The translations under genes were made by a program, and so were the position numbers. The notes below the pieces were generated by a model, which did not search any database, was not told the origin of the DNA, and saw nothing but the letters and a program-made list of their open reading frames with translations. From Anaerolineae bacterium (GTDB lineage: Bacteria > Chloroflexota > Anaerolineae > B4-G1): 13,035 nucleotides of DNA. The DNA lies in assembly GCA_030620125.1 (NCBI GenBank), contig JAUXFI010000030.1:1-13035 (forward strand), given 5' to 3'. How positions within the stretch are numbered: the stretch's first letter is position 1; each line of letters begins with the position of its first letter. Below are positions 1 to 7,135 of the stretch, one piece after another.

Positions 1-614
1 ACCTGGTGGATGTGCTGGAGGAAGAAGCGACGGAGGACATCTACCGCTTGGGTGGTGTGCTGGAGGAGCATCCTCCGGACGTGCCGATCCCTGCCGCCCT
101 GCGAACCCGCCTGCCCTGGCTGGTGCTCAACCTGGGCACGGCGCTGGCCTCCGCCGCCATCTTGAGCGTCTTTGAGAGCACCATCGCCCGTGTGGCCGTC
201 CTGGCTGCCTTTTTCCCCATCGTCGCTGGTGTCAGCGGCAGCGCCGGCACCCAGACGCTCACCATCACCGTGCGTGGATTGGCCCTGGGCGAGATTGATC
301 CCCGCAACGGGCTTCGCACCCTGGGGCGAGAGGTGCTCATCGGGCTGGCTAACGGCATCGCCATCGGTGGCCTGGTCGCCCTCATCGCACTGGTGTGGAA
401 AGAGTCGCCGATGCTGGGGATCGTCGTAGGGCTTGCCACCCTCCTGAATATGATTGGCGCGGGCATTGCCGGAGCGCTAGTACCCCTGATGATGCAAATT
501 CTGCGAATTGACCCGGCCCTGGGCTCGCCCATCCTGGTCACCACGCTCACCGATACCTGTGGCTACTTTATCTACCTGGGCTTGGCCACGCTGGTCCTGA
601 CGAGATTGATATGA
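1..614 (+). CDS. mgtE: MgtE-type Mg2+ transporter, C-terminal part (5' truncated by window edge)
   Basis: This is the membrane portion of an MgtE/SLC41-type Mg2+ channel-transporter, which carries Mg2+ into the cell. The reading frame is open to the window edge (first full codon at base 3), so the N domain and most of the CBS pair lie outside. The visible part begins with the CBS-to-membrane linker (DVLEEEATEDIYRLGG), typical of the plug helix region. About five hydrophobic helices follow. The family signature is seen as PIVAGVSGSAGTQ. The last helix carries TLTDTCGYFIYLG, whose Asp corresponds to the pore Asp that binds Mg2+ in characterised MgtE. The stop overlaps the next gene's start (ATGA at 611-614), so translation is probably coupled to RNase D. 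Family MgtE proteins are about 450 aa; about 203 codons are visible. The assignment is secure; the state of the missing part is unknown. Confidence 0.93.
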   Translation, partial: LVDVLEEEATEDIYRLGGVLEEHPPDVPIPAALRTRLPWLVLNLGTALASAAILSVFESTIARVAVLAAFFPIVAGVSGSAGTQTLTITVRGLALGEIDPRNGLRTLGREVLIGLANGIAIGGLVALIALVWKESPMLGIVVGLATLLNMIGAGIAGALVPLMMQILRIDPALGSPILVTTLTDTCGYFIYLGLATLVLTRLI

Positions 615-1744
615 GCCACCGACTGCCGCTACCCCTCATCGTCGCCTCCCCCCCGCAACTGGAACTGCTGCTGGAGGCCCTCTCCGATCAGCCCGCCATC
701 GCCGTGGACACCGAGTCCAACTCCCTCTACGCCTACCACGAACAGGTCTGCCTGATCCAGTTCTCCATCCCCGGCGCTGACTACATCGTGGACCCACTGG
801 CCAAACTCGATCTATCCCCGCTGGCTCCCATCTTTGCCGACGTGAGCGTGCAAAAGGTCTTCCACGCCGCCGAGTACGACGTGATGTGCCTCAAGCGGGA
901 CTTTGGTTTCCACTTTGCCAACCTGTTCGATACAATGTGGGCCGCGCGCATCCTGGGCTGGCCCCGCGTGGGGCTGGGAGACGTGTTGAAGGAGACCTTC
1001 GGCGTGCGCACCAACAAGCGCTACCAGCGTTACAACTGGGGCAAGCGCCCCCTGGAGCCGGACGCGCGGGCCTACGCCTGCATGGACACTCACTACCTGT
1101 TGCCTCTCCGCCGCCGCCAGGCCGACGCGCTGGTAGAGAAAGGACGTTGGGAGGAGGCGCAGGAAATTTTCGACCAACTCGCTGCCTCCGAGCCTGTGCC
1201 CCACACCTTTGACTCAGAGAACTTTTGGCGTATCAAAGGATCTCGCGACCTGACCGGGCGAGAGCAAGCCATCTTGCGCGAGCTCTACATCTGGCGCGAC
1301 CAGGAGGCCAGTCGTCAGAACCGTCCGCTCTTCAAGGTGCTCAACGATCACACACTGGTCGCGTTGGCCCAGGCCGGCCCTCGTACACCGCAGGAATTGA
1401 CTTGTGTGCCTGGCATAAAGCCTTACCACGCGCGCCGGTACGGGAGACGTGTCCTGCGGGCGATCAATCAGGGGATGCAGGCCCGCCCGCCCCAACCCCC
1501 TCCATCACCCCCACGCCATTCAGAAGCGGAGGCAGCTTGTTTCCAGGCGTTACGTGTCTGGCGCAAGCAGGTGGCGGCCGAGCGCGGGGTGGACATCGGC
1601 GTCGTCGTCAGCAACTCTGTCTTGTGGTCGCTGGCCGAGCAGAACTCTCGCACCCTTGAGGACTTGGGCCGCATCGAAAATCTGGGGCCGTGGAAGCGAA
1701 AGACTTATGGGGAGGCGATTCTGAGAGTGTTGGTAGGTCGGTAG
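611..1744 (+). CDS. rnd: Ribonuclease D, DEDDy 3'-5' exoribonuclease with two HRDC domains
   Basis: RNase D trims the 3' ends of tRNA precursors and other stable RNAs with two metal ions; it is cytoplasmic. The 377-aa length matches the family. The DEDDy residues are visible: Exo I D33 and E35 (VDTESN), Exo II D90 (in HAAEYD, where the family usually has Asn in place of the leading His), and Exo III Y155/D159 (YACMD). Two HRDC nucleic-acid-binding domains follow, roughly residues 215-293 (with CVPGIKPYHARRYG) and 305-377 (with RIENLGPWKRKTYG), as in E. coli RNase D. A proline-rich linker at about 292-301 separates them. The ATG overlaps the mgtE stop by 4 bases and has no strong ribosome binding site of its own, which fits translational coupling. 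The last codons lie inside an inverted repeat. Confidence 0.93.
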   Translation: MSHRLPLPLIVASPPQLELLLEALSDQPAIAVDTESNSLYAYHEQVCLIQFSIPGADYIVDPLAKLDLSPLAPIFADVSVQKVFHAAEYDVMCLKRDFGFHFANLFDTMWAARILGWPRVGLGDVLKETFGVRTNKRYQRYNWGKRPLEPDARAYACMDTHYLLPLRRRQADALVEKGRWEEAQEIFDQLAASEPVPHTFDSENFWRIKGSRDLTGREQAILRELYIWRDQEASRQNRPLFKVLNDHTLVALAQAGPRTPQELTCVPGIKPYHARRYGRRVLRAINQGMQARPPQPPPSPPRHSEAEAACFQALRVWRKQVAAERGVDIGVVVSNSVLWSLAEQNSRTLEDLGRIENLGPWKRKTYGEAILRVLVGR

Positions 1745-1810
1745 ACTGGTAAACCAGTGACGGGCGCTTCCTTACCAATCTACCAATCTGCCAATCTACC
1801 AATCTACCAA
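1730..1810. repeat. Inverted array of 8-bp repeats (ACCAATCT), long imperfect hairpin
   Basis: Four head-to-tail copies of ACCAATCT (third copy GCCAATCT) run from 1774 to 1805, with a partial fifth unit. The 3' end of rnd (1730-1752) holds about three degenerate copies of the same unit in the opposite orientation (TTGGTAGG, TCGGTAGA, CTGGTAA). Aligned by eye, 1730-1752 can pair with 1772-1794 in RNA with 19 Watson-Crick pairs, two G-U pairs and two mismatches, around a 19-base loop. A smaller perfect hairpin, ACTGGT-AA-ACCAGT, sits at 1745-1758. There is no U-tract after the stem, so it is not a classical terminator. It may stabilise the upstream mRNA 3' end or reduce read-through to the next gene. 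It could be a dispersed intergenic repeat family; that is inference. Confidence 0.75.
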
Positions 1811-1831
1811 GCAATGAGGTGAACTGACATT

Positions 1832-3256
1832 ATGGAGATACAATTTCTCGGCGCAGCACAGACCGTTACCGGCTCCCAGCACCTCATCTCGGTCAATGGA
1901 AGCCGCATCCTGTTGGAGTGTGGACTGTTCCAGGGAAAGCGGCGTGAGAGTTTCGAGCGCAACCGGAGCCTGCCCTTCGACGCGGCGAGCGTGGACGCGC
2001 TCATCCTCTCTCATGCCCACATTGACCACTCCGGCAACATTCCCAACCTGGTGCGCAACGGATTCCGGGGTTCCATCTACTGCACCTTCGCCACGCGAGA
2101 CCTGTGCTCGGCGATGCTGCGCGATTCGGCTTACATCCAGGAGCACGACGCCGCCTACGTCAACAGAAAACGCGCCCGCAAGGGGCAACCGCCTGTCGAG
2201 CCGCTCTACACCCACGCCGACGCCATCGCCAGCCTGGATCACTTTGTGAGCGTGGGCTACGACCGGCCCGTGTTGGTCGCGCCGGGAGTGCGGTGCACCT
2301 TTCTCGACGCGGGGCACATCCTCGGCTCGGCCATCATCCTGTTGGAAATGGAGGAAGGCCAGCAGCAGACGCGGCTGCTCTTCAGCGGCGACCTGGGGCG
2401 GCGGGACACGCCGATTCTGCGCGACCCCACCCCCGCGCCGCCGGCCGACGTGCTCATCATCGAGTCTACCTACGGCGACAGGCTACATCCACTCCACGAG
2501 GAAGCCGAGCAGAGGCTGCACGATCTGATCGGTGAGACGTGCTCCCACGGCGGAAAGATCGTCATCCCTGCCTTTGCCGTGGGCCGTACACAGGAGATCG
2601 TCTACAGCCTACATCGGCTGGCGAGCACGCACAGGCTACCCGACGTACCCATCTTTGTGGATAGCCCCTTGGCGGTGAACGTGACCGGGGTCTTCCGGCT
2701 CCACCCCGAGTGCTACGACGAAGAACTGCGCGCGTTCATCGCCCAGGACCGCCACCCTGACCCCTTCGGTTTCGACAGGCTGCGGTACATCCGCAACACA
2801 GGGGATTCCAAGGCACTCAACGCCCTGGAGGGGCCGGCTGTCATCATCAGCGCCTCGGGGATGTGCGAGGCGGGGCGAGTGCAGCATCACCTCAAGTACA
2901 CCATCGGGGACCCACGCAACGCGGTGTTGATCGTCAGTTGGCAGGCCCCGCACACATTGGGCCGCCGGCTGGTCGAGCGGCAGAAGGTGGTAAAGATATT
3001 TGGCCAAGAGTACCCGCTGCGAGCACGAGTCGAGACGATCAACGGCTACAGCGCTCACGCCGACCGGGATGGGCTGCTAGGCTGGGTAAAGCCCATCGCC
3101 CAGCACCTGCGGCAGGCTTTCGTCGTGCACGGCGACCCCGACCCGGCTGCGGCTCTGGCCGACGGGCTGAGGAAACTCGGCCTGCGCGACGTGGCGGTGC
3201 CGGAGCAGGGGGATGTGTTTCAGGTTGAGGTCTTTGGGCGAGGGGGCAGTGGTTGA
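1832..3256 (+). CDS. Beta-CASP metallo-beta-lactamase RNase (CPSF73/TTHA0252-like)
   Basis: This is a zinc-dependent beta-CASP nuclease of the archaeal CPSF / Thermus TTHA0252 type, expected to cleave RNA in the cytoplasm. The 474-aa length is typical of the minimal form without KH domains. Metallo-beta-lactamase motif 2 is H61-A-H63-I-D65-H66, motif 3 is H162 (DAGHILGSA) and motif 4 is D187 (FSGDLGR). The beta-CASP motifs are A at E211 (IESTYGDR), B at H409 (GYSAHAD) and C at H433 (VVHGDP). The family segment AFAVGRTQE (247-255) and the ISASGMCEAGR loop (339-349) are also present. All metal ligands appear intact, so it should be active. GAGGTGA at 1815-1821 is a plausible ribosome binding site for the ATG. 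It follows RNase D by 87 bases, giving two RNA-processing genes in a row. Endo- versus exonuclease activity cannot be told from sequence. Confidence 0.92.
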   Translation: MEIQFLGAAQTVTGSQHLISVNGSRILLECGLFQGKRRESFERNRSLPFDAASVDALILSHAHIDHSGNIPNLVRNGFRGSIYCTFATRDLCSAMLRDSAYIQEHDAAYVNRKRARKGQPPVEPLYTHADAIASLDHFVSVGYDRPVLVAPGVRCTFLDAGHILGSAIILLEMEEGQQQTRLLFSGDLGRRDTPILRDPTPAPPADVLIIESTYGDRLHPLHEEAEQRLHDLIGETCSHGGKIVIPAFAVGRTQEIVYSLHRLASTHRLPDVPIFVDSPLAVNVTGVFRLHPECYDEELRAFIAQDRHPDPFGFDRLRYIRNTGDSKALNALEGPAVIISASGMCEAGRVQHHLKYTIGDPRNAVLIVSWQAPHTLGRRLVERQKVVKIFGQEYPLRARVETINGYSAHADRDGLLGWVKPIAQHLRQAFVVHGDPDPAAALADGLRKLGLRDVAVPEQGDVFQVEVFGRGGSG

Positions 3257-3281
3257 CAACTATGTAGAGGCAGTGTACAAT
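3253..3281 (+). promoter_or_regulatory. Sigma70-type promoter for the unknown-protein/peptidase pair
   Basis: TTGACA (3253-3258, full consensus -35) is followed by a 17-base spacer and TACAAT (3276-3281, 5/6 of the -10 consensus). The -35 element overlaps the stop codon of the beta-CASP nuclease gene. Transcription would start near 3288, giving a leader of about 43 bases before the GTG at 3331. Confidence 0.75.
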
Positions 3282-3330
3282 CGGTGGCGAGTACTTGCTT
3301 ACCGCGAGTTATGTGTGAGGAGACATCTTA

Positions 3331-3735
3331 GTGCAAGCTGCAGGATTGCCCAAGACAGTTGTTCACGCCTGGGGGGCAGAGGCGGCTAAGGATTTCGCGG
3401 TCTGGCTGGAAAAACGGTTGCATACCACGCAGTTCTCCCCCCAGATACAGGTCTCGGCCTTTGTCGCCCGGCAGAAAGTGAACGTATTGATGCTGGAGCA
3501 GGTGAGCAATCTGCTTCTAGCTGGTGAGCCCAGTCTGGTGCAGGCACTCGACGGCGGATGGACGTGGCGTGTGCCCGTAGACTTGACCTTTCCGTCCCAT
3601 GGGCGGGTCGGGTGTGTCGGCGAGGTGGACGTGGACGCACGCTACGGGGAAGTGCACTACGATGGCGACCTGCTGGCCCGGATAGCCAGTGAAGCGCAAC
3701 GGCTAGCGCGGCAAACACTCCACCCGGCAAGATGA
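3331..3735 (+). CDS. Conserved-looking hypothetical protein coupled to a C39-like peptidase
   Basis: I do not recognise this 134-aa protein. It starts with GTG behind an AGGAG site (about 3316-3320). No signal peptide or membrane helix is seen, so it should be cytoplasmic. Residues 1-72 look alpha-helical or mixed, with a segment FVARQKVNVLMLEQVSNLLL (44-63). Residues 77-108 (WTWRVPVDLTFPSHGRVG, then EVDVDARYGEV) resemble beta strands of the kind W-x-V-x-V followed by V-D-x-x-x-G-E-V, loosely like a PepSY repeat; this is only a resemblance. It is expressed from a strong promoter and its TGA overlaps the start of the C39-like peptidase (ATGA at 3732-3735). The two are probably made in a fixed ratio and act together, with this protein perhaps an inhibitor, antitoxin-like partner or substrate. 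No Gly-Gly leader arrangement typical of a C39 substrate is present. Confidence 0.75.
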   Translation: MQAAGLPKTVVHAWGAEAAKDFAVWLEKRLHTTQFSPQIQVSAFVARQKVNVLMLEQVSNLLLAGEPSLVQALDGGWTWRVPVDLTFPSHGRVGCVGEVDVDARYGEVHYDGDLLARIASEAQRLARQTLHPAR

Positions 3736-4187
3736 GCGACGTCCTATCATTGCCTCATTTCCAGCAATCGGCCGAAGGACGCTGCCTACCGGCCTGTGTG
3801 CGCATGGTACTGGCATACGTGGGCCTGGAATACTCCGAGGCCAAAGTTAGCTCCACACTCGGCGCGCGGGAGTTTGGCACGCCGAGTTTTGCCGTTCAGC
3901 GACTGACTGCGCTTGGGCTCCGGGTGATCTACCGTGAATGGTCTATCCCTCAATTGCTGGTTGCCCTCAACGCCAGACAACCAGTCATTCTTTTTGTGCG
4001 CACAGGTTTCCTGGACTACTGGCAGAAGGATGTGGCCCACGCTGTGGTAGTGGTCGGCGCCGAGGAAGGTCAGCGGTTCTGGCTTCACGATCCGTCTGTG
4101 CCGACCGGGCCACTGAGCGTGTCGTGGGACGGATTTCTGGCGGCGTGGGCCGAGTTTGGGTACCGAGGCGCCGCCATAGAAGAATGA
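3732..4187 (+). CDS. Small C39-like (papain-fold) cysteine peptidase
   Basis: A 151-aa stand-alone domain with the pattern of peptidase family C39 / papain-like enzymes. The N-terminus has QQ (11-12, oxyanion-hole Gln position) followed by GRCLPACVRMVLAYVG, with C18 as the likely nucleophile (the family usually shows C-G-P-A). H103 lies in DVAHAVVVVG and D120 in WLHDPS, completing a Cys-His-Asp triad in the usual order and spacing. No transporter domains, signal peptide or membrane segment are present, so unlike C39 domains of bacteriocin exporters it would act in the cytoplasm. It overlaps the upstream unknown gene by 4 bases and probably depends on it. The gene ends 5 bases before the convergent cyclase gene, leaving no space for a terminator. 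Proteolytic activity and substrate are not known; a toxin-like or transglutaminase-like role is possible. Confidence 0.78.
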   Translation: MSDVLSLPHFQQSAEGRCLPACVRMVLAYVGLEYSEAKVSSTLGAREFGTPSFAVQRLTALGLRVIYREWSIPQLLVALNARQPVILFVRTGFLDYWQKDVAHAVVVVGAEEGQRFWLHDPSVPTGPLSVSWDGFLAAWAEFGYRGAAIEE

Positions 4188-4192
4188 AGCAG

Positions 4193-6997
4193 TCACCCTC
4201 CCACCTTGAGTCCCACCACCTCGTAGACTGGATCGGGCTGGCTGTGGCCCTTGACCTGCACATCGCCAATGAATCTGGCCTCGACGTGGTCCTTGACACG
4301 CTCGTAGACCTCGGCGCTGATGAGGATCTGGCCTGGCCCGGCAATGTCGGAGAGCCGGCACGAAAAGTTGACACAGTTGCCGATGGCGGTGAAATTCTGC
4401 ACCACGGTTGAGCCGATGTTACCCACCACCGCCTCGCCGATGGCAATGCCGACGCCAAAGTGAAGCCGTTCCCGTTCGTCCACCTGTGTGTGATGCTCGC
4501 GCATAGCCTGCTGCATCGCCAGCGCCGCGCGCACGGCCCGCAGCGTGTGATCCTCTTGCGGCACCGGGGCGTTGAAAATCGCCATCGCGCTATCGCCCAC
4601 GAACTTGTCCAGCATACCCTCCTGTGCCAGGATTGCCCCGGCCGCCACCGTCAGGTGCTTGTTCAGCACTTCGATCTGGAACTCTGGCGCGGTTCTCTCG
4701 CCAAAAGCGGTAAAGCCCCGGATGTCGGCGTAGAAACTGGTGATCTCCTGACGCACCCCTCCCAGGCGGACGCTCTCGGGGTTAGATAGCAGCCGCTCGA
4801 CCACTGCCGGGGCAACGTAACGCTCGAACGTTTCCCGGATGCGGCGTGCTCTGGCCTCCAACTGCCTCCGCTCTGTCAGATCATCTACCACAATCGTGAC
4901 GCCAGCGGTCACGTCGCGGCTGTCCTTGAGCGGAGAAAGGTTCAAACGCAGCCAGACCGGTCCACGGGCGGGTAGCTCCGGTTGGACTTCGTAGGCCATC
5001 AGCGGAGCATGGCTGCGTTTGACCTGGCTGACCAGGTATTGCAGTTCGTCGCCCAGGGGCGGAGCAGTCTGCTTGCAAGGATAGCCAATGATCTCGTCGG
5101 CCGGAATGCCCAGGATGGTCTCGGCGGCACGGTTAAAGAGCGTCACCTTGTCCTGAATATCAGTGGTGATGACACCGCTGGCGATACTGCTAAAGACGTC
5201 GTCCATCAGGTTCTTCATCTCGGTGATGGAGGCCAAATTACGGCGCACGCTGGTAAAGAGATGCGCGTTCTCCACCGCCAACGCCGACTGGTCGGCCAAC
5301 GCGCTCAAGAAGGCCAGGCCATCGGAGAGATAAGGTTGACCAGACCGTTTGGGACCTAGCGCCAGCCAGCCGCTCAACCGCTCCCGGGTGTGCAGGGGCA
5401 CGTAGACCACCGCTCCCAGAACCCCCATCTGCAACCACTCGCCGGCCAATTCGGCTGGCACCTCCCGCTCGGCAGGCAAGTATAGGCACTCCTGGTGACG
5501 CTGTAGCCAGCGTGACAGCGCACCGTCGGGCGCGAAAGTGACCGGAAACGCCAGGGGTTGCTCTTGCCCTATAGGCTGCCCGACGTAACATGCCAGGTCT
5601 TCGTCGTACAGATAGACCCACTGACGATTGGGGTGCAAGCTCTCTTCGACCTGTCTGCTTACCTCTCCCAATACAGCATCCAGGTCCAATATCTGGGTCA
5701 GTTCGTGGCTAAAATCTTGCAGTGCAGCGCGATAGTCCACCGGCTCGCGGAAGAAAATGCGATCCACCAGCCGCTGCATCCGGTTCCGCAGCGGGTTGAG
5801 GAGCAAGGCCAGCGCCAGGACGAAGAGAGATAGCAGAATCGGGTCACTGGCCTTGACCGCAAAGACGTGGCTCAGGCCATTGACGAGGGCGACGTAGACG
5901 ACAACGGTGAGAAGGGCCAGTGCCCCGTAAGCCACCCCCTGGCTGAGGAGCCGGTCTACGTCCAGCAGCCGGTAGCGCAGGATGGCGTAGGCGATGGAGA
6001 GGGGAAAGAGGGTAAACAGTGGAGCATAGACTGGCGTGAGAAAGGGTACCGGATGACCCAGGACATTGAGCAGCAGCCAGGGCACGACCGGCAGAAAGGC
6101 CAGCGTCGCGCCCAGGAGGATGATGCGGCTTTGCTGCCGCACCAGCGGTGAAGGCGGCCGGATCAGCCGGTAGACGAGCATACCCAGCAGGAAAAAGATG
6201 CCAATGGCGGCAAAGAGATAGTTGTTGCGCCACTGGTTGATGTAATCCCAGGGTTGGCCAACGTCGTAGAAACTGAAGGCGGAGCGGAGCGTCAGGAGTA
6301 TCGCCGGCAGGTATGGAAGCAGGCGCAAGACGGGGACACGTTGCACGAAATGAGGTTTCTGCGGAAAGACCATCGCCAGGTGCATAAAGGTGGCCGCCGC
6401 AAAGGGCACGGTCGCGCACCACAGGACAGCCAGCCGGTGGGTAGTACTGAGATCAAAGATGCCGCATACCAGCAGGGCTACAGCAACACACAGGCCGGTG
6501 AAGGCTTGCCCGGCCTGGCCCCAGCCTTGCACCCAGTACACCCATAAGCCAATGCCCAAGTAGGCCAGCCCTGCCAGGTAAGGGATGATGAAAATCAGGA
6601 ACAGGTCTCTCAGCGGGAAAGGAGTAAGGGTGATCTGCTCCTCCCGCAGGCTGCCGTCGGGACGGTCAACCAGTACCCACACGGTGTCGCCTACTGCGTG
6701 ATCCCCCAGGACAGCCGCCACGTCAGCGTACCGCTCTACCGGCTGCTCGTCAATGGCGACCAGGTGGTCGGGCTGTTCCAGCGGTGGGTCGAACTGCAGC
6801 CGTGCCCATCCTCTGCCCTGGAGGGGACTGAGCACCAGCGTGGGCTCCAGCAGCAGCCCCAGGAACGGCTCACGCGCCCAGCGCCAGGCCAGGACGTGGG
6901 CAACGAGGAAAACGGCTACAGCGACCGCCAGTACAAAGAATATGATCGCGCGGCCGAGAGGTGTCGCAAAGTCTACCTGCTTCCGTGGCGTCTTCAT
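4193..6997 (-). CDS. Membrane class III adenylate cyclase with PDZ-like, GAF and PAS domains
   Basis: Predicted to make cAMP at the inner face of the membrane. The start at 6997 is chosen because GGAGG (7009-7005) lies 7 bases upstream; a GTG 20 codons earlier is less likely. Numbering from that Met (934 aa): a first TM helix at about 18-38; a PDZ-like extracytoplasmic region at about 46-125 (LVAIDEQPVERY); a block of roughly nine TM helices at about 133-401, including AYAILRYRLLDVDRLL, a motif shared with ComP-like sensor kinases; GAF at about 425-580; PAS at about 593-705; and a cyclase domain at about 745-915. Catalytic residues are present: metal Asp D758 (ADIRGFT) and D802 (KFVGD), base-selecting K798 and T870, transition-state N877 (CVNF) and R881. 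Lys/Thr is the adenine-type pair of class IIIb enzymes, several of which respond to bicarbonate; such a response here is inference. Confidence 0.9.
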   Translation of the reverse strand: MKTPRKQVDFATPLGRAIIFFVLAVAVAVFLVAHVLAWRWAREPFLGLLLEPTLVLSPLQGRGWARLQFDPPLEQPDHLVAIDEQPVERYADVAAVLGDHAVGDTVWVLVDRPDGSLREEQITLTPFPLRDLFLIFIIPYLAGLAYLGIGLWVYWVQGWGQAGQAFTGLCVAVALLVCGIFDLSTTHRLAVLWCATVPFAAATFMHLAMVFPQKPHFVQRVPVLRLLPYLPAILLTLRSAFSFYDVGQPWDYINQWRNNYLFAAIGIFFLLGMLVYRLIRPPSPLVRQQSRIILLGATLAFLPVVPWLLLNVLGHPVPFLTPVYAPLFTLFPLSIAYAILRYRLLDVDRLLSQGVAYGALALLTVVVYVALVNGLSHVFAVKASDPILLSLFVLALALLLNPLRNRMQRLVDRIFFREPVDYRAALQDFSHELTQILDLDAVLGEVSRQVEESLHPNRQWVYLYDEDLACYVGQPIGQEQPLAFPVTFAPDGALSRWLQRHQECLYLPAEREVPAELAGEWLQMGVLGAVVYVPLHTRERLSGWLALGPKRSGQPYLSDGLAFLSALADQSALAVENAHLFTSVRRNLASITEMKNLMDDVFSSIASGVITTDIQDKVTLFNRAAETILGIPADEIIGYPCKQTAPPLGDELQYLVSQVKRSHAPLMAYEVQPELPARGPVWLRLNLSPLKDSRDVTAGVTIVVDDLTERRQLEARARRIRETFERYVAPAVVERLLSNPESVRLGGVRQEITSFYADIRGFTAFGERTAPEFQIEVLNKHLTVAAGAILAQEGMLDKFVGDSAMAIFNAPVPQEDHTLRAVRAALAMQQAMREHHTQVDERERLHFGVGIAIGEAVVGNIGSTVVQNFTAIGNCVNFSCRLSDIAGPGQILISAEVYERVKDHVEARFIGDVQVKGHSQPDPVYEVVGLKVGG

Positions 6998-7080
6998 GGG
7001 GAAACCTCCACGAGGATAATTGTCAGGCGAGGGACTGTTGCTCTGTGCCGCCAGCACAAGGGATACAAACCGATCATCAT
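6994..7080 (-). CDS. Possible leader ORF (27-28 codons) coupled to the cyclase
   Basis: A short ORF begins at ATG 7080 (or the next ATG, 7077), directly after AGGAGG at 7088-7083. It encodes 28 residues starting MMIGLYPLCWRHR and ends at TGA 6996-6994, which overlaps the cyclase ATG as ATGA. The proposed promoter would start transcription at or just before this AGGAGG, so the leader would have almost no untranslated 5' end. It may couple cyclase translation to passage of a ribosome. No homology is recognised and the ORF is short enough to be chance. Confidence 0.3.
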   Translation of the reverse strand: MMIGLYPLCWRHRATVPRLTIILVEVSP

Positions 7081-7095
7081 CCCCTCCTGTGTTCC

Positions 7096-7124
7096 ATTAT
7101 ACAAGGAGACGCGAGGAGAAGCAA
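7096..7124 (-). promoter_or_regulatory. Promoter for the adenylate cyclase gene
   Basis: Reading the minus strand, TTGCTT (7124-7119) is followed by a 17-base spacer and a perfect TATAAT (7101-7096). The start point would fall near 7089, about 90 bases before the cyclase ATG. It lies between the thioredoxin stop and the cyclase, so the cyclase can be expressed independently of the thioredoxin gene. Confidence 0.6.
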
Positions 7125-7135
7125 GAGAACTTTGC

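Noticed and set aside
1774..1809. CRISPR-like array
   Set aside because: The repeats are 8 bases long and directly adjacent with no spacers, so this is a simple tandem array.
4188..4192. Bidirectional terminator between the convergent peptidase and cyclase genes
   Set aside because: Only 5 bases separate the stops and no clear hairpin was seen around the junction; the transcripts probably overlap.
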